Assembly (NCBI GenBank): GCA_002633005.1 | Contig: NMRA01000174.1 | Location: 265,754 to 329,753, forward strand | Reading direction: 5' to 3' | Length of the DNA: 64,000 nucleotides | DNA from: Phoronis australis | Lineage: Eukaryota; Phoronida; Phoronidae | Shown here: in pieces, positions 36,701-51,300 of the stretch | How positions within the stretch are numbered: position 1 is the first letter of the stretch | Layout of the letters: the number at the start of each line of letters is the position of its first letter | Translations under genes and position numbers: made by a program | Notes under the pieces: model-generated | Seen by the model: the letters and a program-made list of their open reading frames with translations, nothing else | Database searches by the model: none | Told to the model about the DNA's origin: nothing

Positions 36701-39700
36701 ACCTCTACTAAGCAGTTTTCTCTAAAAACTATTGTGGAGGCACAAGAAAAAAGTTTACTTAATCTAAACAAAGCACTTTTAAACAGAAAACTTACAGAAA
36801 GCGCGTATAGATTGTAGAAGTTCTTGGGTTTCTTTGGCCCAACAACAAAGCTTCTCATGTCCAGGTCAGTGAGCGGAAAGTCGACGCTGGTCGACAACTT
36901 ATCACGCCACATGCCACGGTAGTGAAACCTGAAAAACAACACCAATCTATTGGCACACATTTATTTTAGCATTTACGCCATGAATGTGAAAGCTTAACTC
37001 TGTTACTTGTGGTTTACATAGTAAACCGAATAGTAATTTGGCAGCATTTGAAACTTAATCTAAGTGAGGTAGACAATTGGTGGGCGAGTCTTGATGTAAT
37101 GTCCGACAAAACACCGCGGGAATGCTAAACAATGGATTGGAATGATATCTGGATTTGGACACTAAACGAGAGATAGAAAATGACTGAACACACTCTCGTG
37201 CGATCAGTTACAATGTTGTGTACATGTGAAAGCACATACAAATATAGTGGTTCCTAAGAACATACATACATACCAGTATAACATGCGTATAAATTACAAC
37301 ATTGTATCTGGTCACATCAGAGCATGACAGGATGTCTAATAGTTTCATTGGACAAGAGAGAGGAAACCATTCCTAACAAGGAATATATTCTGAATTTTTG
37401 ACCTCATCATATTATATTATCTTATTGCAGGCACCGCACACTCACATTTATGTGCACGTAAACATACTAACACATACACGTACCCACTCAACCACACAAA
37501 GCGTGGTCTATTGGGATTTCAACCAAAGATCTTGTGATGGAGGACCAGACAGACACACTATAACACATGACTACATCTACAGTCACATACCTTTTCAAAT
37601 GGATGAGCAAGGTGGGTGGCAGTTTCCAGATGTGAAGCACCTTCTCTGCCTCCCGTGGAACCTTGCACGACGGACAGTGCCATTTACTGCTACCGGACAT
37701 TTTCTCGCCCTTCATAAAGAGGTTTAGAGAATCCTGGAAATAATAAAAGGTGGTGGAAACTGGGAACTGCAGAGCTTAATGAAGATGAGTAAGACAGCAC
37801 CCACAATGACTGTCATCTGCACCCTGCCCCCCCCTCCCAAAAATAACTGTAGTCATCTTACGGGTTTGCTTTGCCATAAAAACCCTACAACTCTTTCAAC
37901 AGATTCTGGCAATATACAAAAAAAAGTCCTAAAATTCTGAGTAACTTATCGACAATACTCAGAGAGCAGCGGATGCTCTAAAAACTAGTTGGTAAAGCGC
38001 TTGAATACGATAAGTCTTCAAATGACATTAGTTCATCACCTGCACATTGATGAACAGGGAAATTAATGGATCCACATCAAACAACTCAAATAAGGTTATG
38101 CAGGATCTTATTGACTTGTATAAGCACAGCCAAACATTGAAAAAACAATAGAATATAACCCTATCAGTAAATGCGTATATCATCCGAAAGTCCACAGAGC
38201 CTGATGTTAAGGTTATGCAGGACCTTATTGACAGGGATGTGTATTTAGGCAAATATCTACGTAACTATAGCTTTTTAAGTGGAACTTGCACGCTAATTCC
38301 TTATCTTTGTGATTGTCTGGTCAAATTAGTCAGAAACACAATACATCGTGATGATGTGAATACAAAGTACGTTGTAAATTGCCAAATGTTTTTAATAACG
38401 AGTTTGTGTTTGCATATTTTTTTCACATTTACAAGCTGTCGATGAATAAAAACTGCACTTTGTTTAGCGTAGATGATCATCAAATAGCATTGTCCTTTAG
38501 TTCCTGCTATACATTAGCATGGTTAGGAACATGCGAATACATCCGTAATAGCATACATTTTCTGTAAGCAAAATGCACGTAGAATTTGATTGTTGACTAT
38601 TTACCAATCTGTTATTACTTGGGTCATGTGATCATCTATATTTTAACTTTACCAAAAAAGAAAGGTATTTTAAGAGCAAAACAATATCATCAATAGCATG
38701 GTATAAAGATGAAATCTCAAAAACACTGTCAGTTGCAATTTTCTAAAATATTTCGTTTTCATTTTGTGAAACTTTTTTCATGTAAATCCTATTTTTGATA
38801 GCCCAACATGCAAAAATGAAAATTTTAAAATTAATTCCTAAAAATGTTTTGAAGAACAGTGCATAAATTATTATACTATCTGAGAGTTTCATGTGACTCC
38901 AATCAGTGGTTTCTAAGATATTATGTTCCGAAGTTTACCAAATTTGGAATTTTTCTAGGGTCATTCATAACCTTAACTTATACCAATGGGCCATGTGACC
39001 ACGTCCTTTTAGTAAAATTTGGTGAAAAAAGAAAAAGTACATTCAAAGGAAAACAACGGTATCAATAACATCAACAACATATTTAAACTTTGTTAGATAT
39101 AAAAGCTCACGGTGAAATTTCAAAAATGCTGTTTTAGTTTTCAGAATTACCATCTTGTTTCCATTTCAAGCAACTTTTGATTTTCTATGAAGATCCTAAA
39201 AGTCCTATTTTTTGATAACCGTCATTTCAAAAACAATTTCTGGAACCATTTTGGAGAACAGTATATAAAGTATATCACCCAAAACTTTCATTAGATTCTG
39301 ATTAACCATTTCTGAAATATGATGTTCCGAAGTGTGTCAAATTTCTTTTTATTATAATTTCTAATATTAGTTAGCTTAACTTGGACATTTTTTCTAGAGT
39401 TCCAGATAACTTTCAACACACATACCTCATAATTTTAAGAAACTAAACGCATGATGTTCAATGACAAGCGTGTTTATTCCAACTTACTTGAAGGGTGCAC
39501 CTATTCTTGCCCGATGGCAGTGGCAGAGTAAGGTACATGAACGTATCAAACTTGACGGACCTCTTGTCACAGTGAAGGCACCGCACAACAGAGCGTAGCT
39601 GGCCCTGGAACAAGTGTTAACATCTCTGAGGGTGAAAACTGATAATCAAGGTTTCTGACATAGAACTAATACAACAATTAGCTCAGAATAGAGTCTCTAA

Positions 39701-42340
39701 ATCCAATACATGAAAGAGAGACCATTCTACATCCAGTGCACTTACTCTAACACATTGGGGAATAAATCACACAATCACACAAAAAAGTCAAGCCTTTTAC
39801 CCGAAGTCGGGAAAATTTATGAATACAGGTCATCATCCTTAGAACCAGCTTAGACTGGAAAAGGAAGTAACACAGCTCAGTGCTTTTAGTCAGTTATTGT
39901 GACATTTATTAAATATTTTAATTAACAAATTCCAAGGTCTTGCCTGTAAATCACGTGTTTAGGGGAAAAAGACAAGTTGAAAGTCTAAAATTATTGACGC
40001 CAGTACCAGTTCTGATAAAACTAAGAAACAAATATGTGGTAAATAAACTGGTGACAAGTTCAAAAAACTTCTCAACTAAATACTCTCATCTTACCTGGAA
40101 CATCTCCACAATAACAGACTGGTTGAGAAGTTTGTGATGTTCCCATGACAACTCAGCAGCTTTCTGCATGCCTAGTTTATCTGTATCAATCTCAGGAAGT
40201 CTCTGCCGTATTTTAACCTAGTATTACAAGTCTTGGAATCAGTGAAATCGCCACAATTTTAATAGATGAATGGTCAATAACTTACTAAAGAACATTATTC
40301 TTCGTTAAGACTTGGCTATACAAGAGGACGCATGGACTTCAATAGGAGGGACGAACCTTGAGATGGGAAGTACAGTCCCCAAAATGGGAAGTAGGGACTA
40401 AAGAATGTGAAATGAGGACTGAAGAATGGGAAGGACGAGAAAATGTTTAGTAAGGACCTACAAATGGGAAGTAAGGACCTACGAATGGGAAGAAAGGACC
40501 TACGAATGGGAAGTAAGGACCTACAAATGGGAAGTAAGGACCTACAAATAGGAAGTACAGACCTACAAATGGGAAGTAAGGACCTACAAATGGGAAGTAA
40601 GGACCTATGAATGGAAAGTAGGGACCTACAAATGGGAAGTAAGGACCAAAAATGGGAAGTAAGGACCTACGAATGGGAAGTAAGGACCTTCAAATGGAAA
40701 GTAAGGACCTTCGAATGGGAAGTAAAGACCTACAAATGGGAAGTAAGGACCTACAAATAGGAAGTAAGGACTTACAAATAGGAAGTACGGACCTACAAAT
40801 GGGAAGTAAGGACCTACAAATGGGAAGTAAGGATCTATGAATGGAAAGTAGGGACCTACAAATGGGAAGAAAGGACCAAAAATGGGATGTAAACATCAAA
40901 AAATGGAAAGGACAAAAATGGGAAGGATAGACCTAAAATGAGGACAGACAAGAAATGGGAAGTACAAGGTAGTGATGGCAATCCATGGTTCATATTGAAC
41001 AACCAAGCTTGTTTGTACATCATAAAATAACAGCTAACGTTAAAATCTCAGCAGCAGCTTATTAACATAACAGGTAAAGACTCCAAAAAGAGAACACTCG
41101 TCAAGGTTATTTCTTATCAATAAACCACATTTGATAAATCACACTTTTGATTTATAAATCATATTTTGATCAATCAATCAATCATATTTTGATCAATAAA
41201 TCATATTTTTGATCAATACATCATGTTTTTAATTAATAACTCAGGTTTCTGATTAAAACACATGCTGAGGAAACTTTCCAAGAACAAAAACAAAACTTGT
41301 GAACATTTAACACAGTGACTGTCATTATTTCAATAAATAAACCCCATCAAATTACCTTTAGTCCATGTTAATAACAAAATTTTAGAAATTAAACAAACCG
41401 AATCAATGTTTTAAGCTGGAAAGCATAGTTCAGATGTAAACAACACAGAATGAAAACGGTGACATGTTGAACAGTCAGACCTTGTTCAAGTCCTCGTGTA
41501 GACCGTCTAGAAGAAACATCAGAAACTCTTGGGAGTCTTGCTGTTCAGANNNNNNNNNNNNNNNNNNNNNNNNNNNNNNNNNNNNNNNNNNNNNNNNNNN
41601 NNNNNNNNNNNNNNNNNNNNNNNNNNNNNNNNNNNNNNNNNNNNNNNNNNNNNNNNNNNNNNNNNNNNNNNNNNNNNNNNNNNNNNNNNNNNNNNNNNNN
41701 NNNNNNNNNNNNNNNNNNNNNNNNNNNNNNNNNNNNNNNNNNNNNNNNNNNNNNNNNNNNNNNNNNNNNNNNNNNNNNNNNNNNNNNNNNNNNNNNNNNN
41801 NNNNNNNNNNNNNNNNNNNNNNNNNNNNNNNNNNNNNNNNNNNNNNNNNNNNNNNNNNNNNNNNNNNNNNAAGTAAGGACCTTCGAATGGGAAGTAAAGA
41901 CCTACAAATGGGAAGCAAGGACCTACAAATAGGAAGTAAGGACTTACAAATAGGAAGTACGGAACTACAAATGGGAAGTAAGGACCTACAAATGGGAAGT
42001 AAGGACCTATGAATGGAAAGTAGGGACCTACAAATGGGAAGTAAGGACCAAATCTGGGATGTAAAGATCAAAAAAATGGAAAGGACAAAAATGGGAAGGA
42101 TAGACCTAAAATGAGGACAGACAAGAAATGGGAAGTACAATGTAGTGATGGCAATCCATGGTTCATATTGAAAAACCAAGCTTGTTTGTACATCACAAAA
42201 TAACAGCTAACGTTTAAATCTCAGCAGCAGCTGATTAACATAACAGGTAAAGACTCCAAAAAGAGAACACTTGTCAAGGTTATTGCTTATCAATAAACCA
42301 CATTTGATAAATCACACTTTTGATATATAAATAATATTTT

Positions 42341-42378
<38 letters not shown>

Positions 42379-45300
42379 ATTTTGATCAATAATTCATATT
42401 TTTTATCAATACATCATGTTTTTCATTAATAACTCAGGTTTCTGATTAACAACACATGCTGAGGAAACTTTCCAAGAACAAAAACAAAACTTGTGAACAT
42501 TTAACACAGTGACTGTCATTATTTCAATAAATAAACCCAATCAAATTACCTTTAGTCCATGTTAATAACAAAATTTTAGAAATTAAACAAACCGAATCAA
42601 TGTTTTAAGCTGGAAAGCATAGTTCAGATGGAAACAACACAGAATGAAAACGGTGACATGTTGAACAGTCAGACCTTGTTCAAGTCCTCGTGTAGACCGT
42701 CTAGAAGAAACATCAGAAACTCTTGGGAGTCTTGCTGTTCAGATGTGGCAAACCGGTCATTATACTTAGCCACTACATACTGGAAAAGACAAGATGAACT
42801 TCATTAGGATGCAAAATTAGATCACTCGAATGCCCAAGGATTTCTGAAAAACTGCGGAAGGTTCATTTTTTTAATACCGGTATGCACAATTATTTCAACT
42901 AAGAGTCCCGACAGAACAATTTGTCAGAAGTCAATGATGGAAGCACTTTTCTCAACTGTATATTTTCAACAACTTAATCACAAAAGGGCGACAGTGCAAC
43001 AAGTACAAATTATTCTATTATGCCTTGTTCACTCAAACAAGAGCTAGACTTTTTGAGAAGCAAGCCAGTGGTCACAATCAAACCTTCATGTATAAACACC
43101 AGAGTAAAGAGCTTTGCTTTAGACAAGAAGATTTGACCGAGAAACACTCTGGGCACTTCACAACTTTGTATCATTCAATGACCATTCCAGTCAACAACAA
43201 GCAGTGCTGAAAATTTGATTAAGATCTTTGTACGCTGTTGAGTGGTCCAAGCAGGTGATTGTTCGCGATGACAAAGAACGCACACACACCAAGCCACCAC
43301 CATGCTTATAAGTGGGACTACTTTCATCCACCAGGAGTCAGGGTGGCTAAGGTCTTATCAATGGTCAGAGCAATTACCAAACAAAAGGCCAGGTGGCTTG
43401 GGGTCATAAGCGATATAAGGATGAGGGTCAGTCCTACATTGTTGAAACAGCTACATGTTGAACAAGAGAAATTTGTAATGAGACTAGATAAAGAGTACTA
43501 AGGTAGAAGAGGTACATGCCAGCAACGAAATACCAACCTTCAAACTTCCTGGTGTCACTGAGTGATACTGGCCGCTCCACAGGATGTAGAGCAGATATCC
43601 AAACTCGTCCGCAATCTCACCTTTGTGCCCCAAAAAATTCTCCCTGACAAGGAAGCAAGAATGTGGGTATATAATCAAAATCACCCTCACAGAGAATTGT
43701 AACTCTGCTACAGCTGTACATTTCACACACAAGAGTTACAACAACATCGAAGTGAACAGTCACTACGGCACACAGCATGGTTTGTACAGTGCAACTGTTA
43801 CCAAACCAACTTTTGCATAAAGTTGCACTTGCATACATGCAGCAAGCATTTAAAAACTGCAACTAAGCAATAGGTATTGCCTGGAATACCAGTGAAACAT
43901 TGTATGACAATGGTTATCAGTAGATGGCGATATAGTATTTTGCAGACAAATCCTCAGTGCCATCAACAATTTTCCTTGTTTATGGATAATGTAGATTTAA
44001 AGCAGTGGGAATTCACAGATGCTTTCTGTAACTTTTTGCAATTATCCATGCTTTCAAATTACCACTATTGTCAAATGTGATGTTCAGAAATAACCAACAT
44101 CACAAAATGCCTATGGATGACAAAAGAATAATGTTTGTTTTCATCAACTCAGCCCATTGTGCCTTATGAGATTGGATCAAGTGGTGTCACTTTGTAATTC
44201 CATAAGGCCAAAGAAATGAAAGTAAGATATTTGCTATTGCCTTGGTCCCAAACTTCTGAATTTTTATTGTAATCAATAAACAAGGCCCTACCTGTTGATG
44301 TCCCGCTTGTAATCTCCCGTCGTAAAGTAGAAAGCGATGGCCGCAGTGTTACTGAGGCATTGGACCACGGAGTTAAGATAGCACGTGTTACCCATGTTAC
44401 GTAGACCAGTTAAGCCATGACCCTGCAATGACCATTAAAAGTTACTGTAGGACTGAATGGACACAATTTATTTCTTTGAGTATGCATGTTTTTAAGCAAA
44501 TATACTTTACATGTCTGCATGTTACAGGTTGCATTTTTCCAACTAATATGAAACCTGCACACAATAAATTAATCCTTTTGGTTCTCAGAAATATTATAAT
44601 GATAAAGATATATTTGGAACTCAAAAGTTGGCTGTCCTGGAATACACAAGGACATTCGAATCTTGCTGTATTTACCCACAATGACAGAATATGCGTCAAA
44701 CACTATTGTAGCCACTAATTTTTGCACCATTGAGGTTCCACACGTTCTTTGTTGTCGTATTCTTTAAGTTTTTCTTGTCTGTATTACTTTATTCATTCTT
44801 CCAATGCCAACAAAGTATTACTGCTGTGCTATGACTGGGAACTGTGACAGGAAAATGTTGGATAAACTTTACAAAACGGTGGATGCTCGATGTTAAGATC
44901 TGCGTCTTCCCAACATCGATCAAAGACAGAAAAAATGCGGAGCGAGTGGATAAATCAAGTGCACACAAACCCGTTTCTTGAAAATACCTTCACAGTTCCA
45001 GTATTTTAAAATTGGTTGACATCAGGAATATTTCCACGGCCATACACCTCAATGGTTTCTGATATGACCTGAGAAATAATGTGCTTGACATTCCAAAACC
45101 AGGACACTGAAAACAAGGCGCTTTCTTACCTCAGGGACTAAAGAAAGTTCTAATGCCGTGTAATCTAAGACAGCCCTATTGTAAACAAACTCCCTGAGAT
45201 TACCACAGCCCATGGGTGATTGCAGGTACTATCTAATTTCAGTCAGCTTCGTTCAATTTTATGACTGGACGCAGTCACAACGTGGAAGTGGTGATTTTAG

Positions 45301-48300
45301 AGAAAACAAAGAAGTTTAAGAGAACCGACACGTAATATGGTGTTGTTTTGAACAGCTAGAATGATCTAATGTGCATCTTGTCAAAACTAAAATCTTCCAA
45401 AAAGGAGTTTGTTTTATACCGTAATGCAGAGTCACCACACTGTAGCAATAACCTGGACAAAATGTTGCTTACCCTAGCCCTAACCTTTCGGCTCTCCGTA
45501 TGGCCCGCCCTAGATTTGACCATTTAAAAGTTTCATTCAACTCAGAAATATTTCACTCAAATCTGTGATGAAATTATGACATAATGCTGACAAAATCAAC
45601 ACCAGTCTGTGTATAGAGCATGTTCACACTCTCAAAGTCAAAGTCAGTAAGACATTACAAACAGAAGTTGTAATCATTCACACACAACATGACCATGAAC
45701 TATTAACACAAGTTTTACACTAATTGAACAAGAACTGTTGAGGGAAAAAACACTCGTTTGCATATTCTAGATAGATATTGTGAGTGAGTACATTACTCAA
45801 AACTAAACTTCAAATATTTTAAGTAATCATTACATAAACCAAGAAGAACACAAACCTGATGTGGAACCCTACAGACCGATATGTACTCCCTACGCCAAGC
45901 ACTAGTAAAAACTCCACCACCGACCCAGCTTCTCTGTGTGCTAGCAGCCATCAGTACAATTCATTACAGTATACCAGGCTAAATCTGTGTCTATTCAATG
46001 AAATGTGCCTGACAAAAGTCACCTTGTTGACAACATGCAAGAGACAAGTGTCAATTATCTTTTGTTGACTAATTTACACATACACTATAAATAGATTTTG
46101 ACTGGGGTTGTGAGTCACCAAACAATTTACTGATTCCTGCTGAGTGTCTCTATGCTGTTTAAATGTCAGTTAGAGATGTGCACATGCTGAGTTGACTGTT
46201 GCAATTACCTCAATTTTATATTCCATAATACTTTATCATTCCAATGAACTGCTAGCTTTGTTCAGCATAATACCCAGTGATGAGCTGAGCATTGTTCAAC
46301 ACACTAAGTGACCAATGCACTGAATTACATGCTGAGAGGCCCCTTCAATCAAAGAGTCTGATCATCTCCTTTGGTGTCAGCTAAGACAAACATAACTTTG
46401 TTTTCAAGTAGCATTCAGTTCATTAACACCCAATATGAAAACTGGTCATTTTAAGTCAGATGTAACATTTAATTCTAATAAAAACCGGAGTGTCAGGTTT
46501 GCTGAAAAACATGCCGCAACCTTGGCATGCAAACAATAAAATGGGCCCACGATTCCCAAGGAGTGATGACCACAATTTCTCCCCAATGATGCCTCCAAAA
46601 TACCTCACATATGGTATAGTTTGTAATAAGTTGCAATTTACAAAATGTTTCAATACAATATTCCATGTTCGGACATATATGTGAAAAATAAGCTATTAAG
46701 CTAATTTTTCCAAGTCCAGTTATATAAAGAGGATACCCACTTGGCTTAGTTAAGTACTTGTTGGTGGTACTTTTGATAGTCATCTATGATAACTCTATAC
46801 ACAGATCCCTTGAGCAACTTTTTCATAATTTCAAATGATAATTTTCATAATGTGTTTATCCAACCTGAAATTATAAGGGATATGGCTGGGGATGGGTAGA
46901 CCAAACTAAAAACATACAAATATGTCAAAAACGCTGGTCCTCTCATATGAATTCTTTTTGTAACTAGTATGACTGTCGTATGGTCCTATGAACTAAATGC
47001 AGGACAACAATAAAATGCTAAAAGCACTTGTTTCACTCGATTTCTGAACTGTCACCATTTTGTTACATACACACAAGAGCAACCAGCTATTTACCTGTAC
47101 TTTTTCAATTATCGACAATAAACAATATTTCAAGTATGATAAATGCAGTGGTGTGTCAAAGGACACTTTTTCAACATCTGATTTAAATTAAACGGAACAT
47201 ACCAAGCCACCATAGACTGGATTCAGAACCCTTAATTTGGCTGCGGTGGGTTCGGCAAACACTGGCCTTGTGTGGGGTTCAGCTGGCTGAGTGCGTCTGA
47301 AATATAGCAACAAAATAATGGATACCGAAGGTAGGACACAGCACAAACAAATCAAGAATTGAATATCGTATTGTTTCCAAAAAAAAAACAGCTAAGTGCA
47401 CCGATTATTTGGCACATGTTGCATATGTGCCAAAAGTATACGGAAAATATAAAGACGAAAGGCTGTCCGTTAAAGAATACTGTCCTGACAGTTGGAGTTG
47501 TGTTGACTAAACGCACAATTATGTTTCGTGGGTTTTCAGAATGCTTTATTAAATGTATGCCATACGTGGATCTCAAGTTTCTGAGACATTCTAAAAACGT
47601 CATGTTACATATAAGCTAATCTCAGCAATATGCAATTGCTCTCAAATTCATGGTTATGTACTCCAAAAGAGGAATGCCACCAGAGTTATAGTGTTAGCTA
47701 CAGTTACCTTTCGCTAGGTTTAACAGCCCTGTTCACTTTAGGCATCCTATTCTCCTTCTCTTCATCAATAAGTTTTGCAATGTTAGGCGTGGAGTTGGAC
47801 CGCTTAAGGCCACTTGAACGTGGTACGTTACTTTCATCCTTCAACTTTGTTTTATATGACCGTGGTTCTAATAGAAACGAGATGGGACTGTATTAATATC
47901 TGTACCGCTACAGGTTGAGGAATCGATACAGAGGCAAACATAAAAAACTAAAATTACCACTAGGGGGCACACCGGTTGTCGTATCCATCTGAAAATTTGC
48001 TTGACTTTGCCATCCTATATACGATAGGAATGTGTTGGCAAAATTTCACGAATATCCATCTAAGGTTTTGGAGATACAGCAGAGGATGCTGGACATCAGA
48101 CGCCAGATAGATGGAAGGATTGAGATGATGTCATAATGCGTCCACAAACACAAAAACACCCAATCCCAGCCACTCACGCACGCACGCACGCACACACACA
48201 CACACACACACGCACGCACACGCACACACACGCACACGCACACACACAAACACACACATATGTAGACAGTCATATAAAAACAATATGCTATTACCACAAA

Positions 48301-51300
48301 ATGGGATACCATATCAAAACTGTGCTTTTCTTCAGAAATTAACACATTTTCACAATATGTTTACTCTGTACAAGGGTTCTCATTCATTCTCTTTCATCGA
48401 CCCAATCCCAAGTAGCAAGACTGTGCCCAGAGGAGTAGAGCACACCTCTGGCAGTGCTCAGTTGCCTGCCAGTATAGCTAGGCCTTTAACCATGGGTGGA
48501 ATCACATGAGTGAACTTAACTCTACCATTTGGAAATCAAGAAACCACAACTCTGAATACAAGTTGTGATGCTTTGGTTGTGACAAAACAGACTTACTCAA
48601 GAGCAAGAAGCAGAAACAGAAATAAAATCAATCATTTAGATGTAAAGAATGAAAATTTGATACCAAAACCATGCGCCCCGGGTCAATACATGGCTGTAAA
48701 ATGTGCTACCTTCAAATAAAATGTAAGGACTGATCCATCAGAAAATAAAGAAATGCATGATTTTAAATTAGGACTAATCTAATGTTCACAAACAATAACA
48801 TCCTAAGCACATTTTATCCTTCCAAATGCACTTCAACAATTTTGTGCAATAGAGGGAGGCGCGTGTATTGTGAATCTTGCGCCCATCACAATGAAGTGGC
48901 GCCAATGATACCAAAACGCACTCAAATTTCAACGCTGGTCCCAACCACAAAATAAGTGCTCGGTAACAAGAATTACAAAGTCGTGCTGGTTACTAACCAC
49001 GTGCTGTTGATGGAACAGCTCTCGACTCGGCGGTGAAACTGATGCCAGGTGGCGCTGGTGTTACCTTTGTGACCTGAGCGGGCATTGTCCAGTGTGTTGT
49101 GCCTGTGTTGTGGTCAATGTAGAAGTATCGGCCCGTCTTCTCATCGTACTTCTTTTGCCACCCACTGGGCAGCTGCTCCAGTGATACGCGAGCCTGAGAA
49201 ATAGATCACAGCAGGTATTACACGATCAGCTACTAAAGTTTACGAAAGCTTGTATTGTATATGCATGTGCAACCATATGCTAAGTTTTAGAAAATTCTGT
49301 CCTTTAGATTGCATAGACACATACTAAAGAAATTGGTGCCATATTAAAGAACTTTCATTTCTAAAAGCTATTTATCTATTTATACCAACCTCTGGAAGAT
49401 GCCACAGCACTCGGAAGGCAGTAAAGAACCTTGTGATAAAGAGCCTCTCGAACATACGGTAGGGATGAACTAAGCTTAGAAGGAACTTATGCCTAGTTCT
49501 AGGAAAACAAAACTTTTCTTCTTACTAACACAGGCATATAATGAACGTCCAAAAGCCACATTGTTGAAACAGTGCCATTTTTTATGCCCAAGTGCTAGGC
49601 AATTATGCCACTTGCTGAAAGTTACATAGGTGTAAAAACTCAATATGCTTAGTTTAGAAAAATAACCTAAATTCTTCTGAGCAGGAGGCAGTCTCAATAC
49701 TGAACTAATAACTACCACAATTTATTCAGCCCTATTTTGTTTCCCCAACCTGGTAGAAATGTTAGCCGCAGCATGGCTGCCACGTCAGAGGCTAACACGG
49801 CAGATCTTTATTTTGCCAAAGTTTTTGCACATTGATACACAAATAAAAGACTGAATCGAGTATGTGAACAATCATATATTTGGTACACTCAGAAGTTTTA
49901 GGCAACTTTCATCATCAGGAAACAAGCACCACTTAAAAGTTAAAACATACAAGGTAACTGATCAACCAGTCAACATTACTAAGCAGTTTTGCACTTACCC
50001 GCTTTTCTTCCTCTTTCTTTGCCTTCTCTCTTGCTTCAGCCTCCACTCTCACCTTCTCTCTTGCCTCAGCCTCCACTCTCACCTTCTCTCTTGCCTCAGC
50101 CTCCAGTCTCGCCTTCTCTCTCGCCTCAGCCTCCAGTCTCGCCTTCTCTCTTGCCTCAGCCTCCAGTCTCGCCTTCTCTGCTGCTTCTCGCTCCATGGTT
50201 TCCTTGCGTGCCTTCTCTTTCGCTTGCGCCACTGCTGCTAATCTTTCCCTCTCCTTTGTCTCTGCAGCTTGACGTGCTTTTTCTTTTGCTTCTTCAGCTA
50301 AACGTGCCTTTTCCTTAGCTTCTTCTGCTAATCTCTCCTTTTCCTTTGCCTCTTCGGCCATTCTCACCTTTTCCCGTTCCTCAGCCTCCAGTTTCCTTCG
50401 TTCTTCATCCAGACGTTTCTGCTCCTGTTGTTCATGTCTGGCCTTGTCGTCTGCTTCCTCCTTAAGTTGCCGCTGTTCCTCCAATTCTCTTTCCACCCTA
50501 GCTTTTTCCTCTACATCCGCTTGTTGTTTTCTATCAAAATAAACACTAGGGCTACATATTGCACATTACATTATTTATTGTAAATAATTCTTCAAACTGA
50601 GAGATCAAATGAAGAAAAAAACTTTGCTTTAAGCAGGGATTACAGTAAAAACACACATCTCCTAAAATAAGATATAACTGCAACTTCACAATTCAACAAG
50701 ATAGCATTCAGCAGTTAAGACTTCCAAATGGACTCCCATAGCGTAACAACAAATAATCAGCAGTGAAAAAAGTATGCAACAGAACACTCTCGCATCATTC
50801 ACCAGCGACACAGAAAGAACCTCTACACTCTTGCCCCACCCAGCGCTCTACAATTACCTTTTTCTATCTTCTTCTTGCCTAAGTCTCTCAGTTTCCTGAT
50901 CAGCTTTCTTCTTTGCCTCCTCATTCAGTTTTCTCTCTACCTCAAGAGCTGCTAACCTAATATTCTCTTCTTTTTCTTTCTCCAGTCTGTTCCGTGCGTC
51001 CTGTTCAACCAATAAATAAGTCAATGTATTTTACAAGACGTCTTATGCACGAATACTGAGTTGTCAGAAATCTGTCCTCCATGCCACCTGTTCACCAGCA
51101 ATTTCACCTCAGCCCGGGGTCTAATATTTGTATTCGAAGTCAAACTCAAGTTAATTTTGGTATTTCCCTGCAACTTTTGTTCTAACTCGAGATAAGTGTC
51201 AGTTTGTGCTCTAGTACATTAAGGTTTATGCATTTAAGATTCTAGTCCAAGTTTGCACTTGATGACCCCTAGATTCTAACTCAAGTAAATATAGTCAAGA

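Noticed and set aside
41481-41549. Tandem or mutually exclusive duplication of USP8 exon 17
   Set aside because: The duplicate is part of an 0.85-kb near-identical block ending in N, best explained by two haplotypes.
40652-42179. Open frames of 7-residue repeats on both strands, some reading through N
   Set aside because: They come from the 21-bp minisatellite and the 321-N gap. None joins the USP8 exon chain.
48046-48345. Val/Cys-rich and His/Thr-rich frames
   Set aside because: CA/CGCA microsatellite read in two directions.
49864-50318. Two long Ser/Leu/Pro-rich + strand frames
   Set aside because: They are the reverse-strand shadow of USP8 exon 11, whose repeat structure keeps other frames open.
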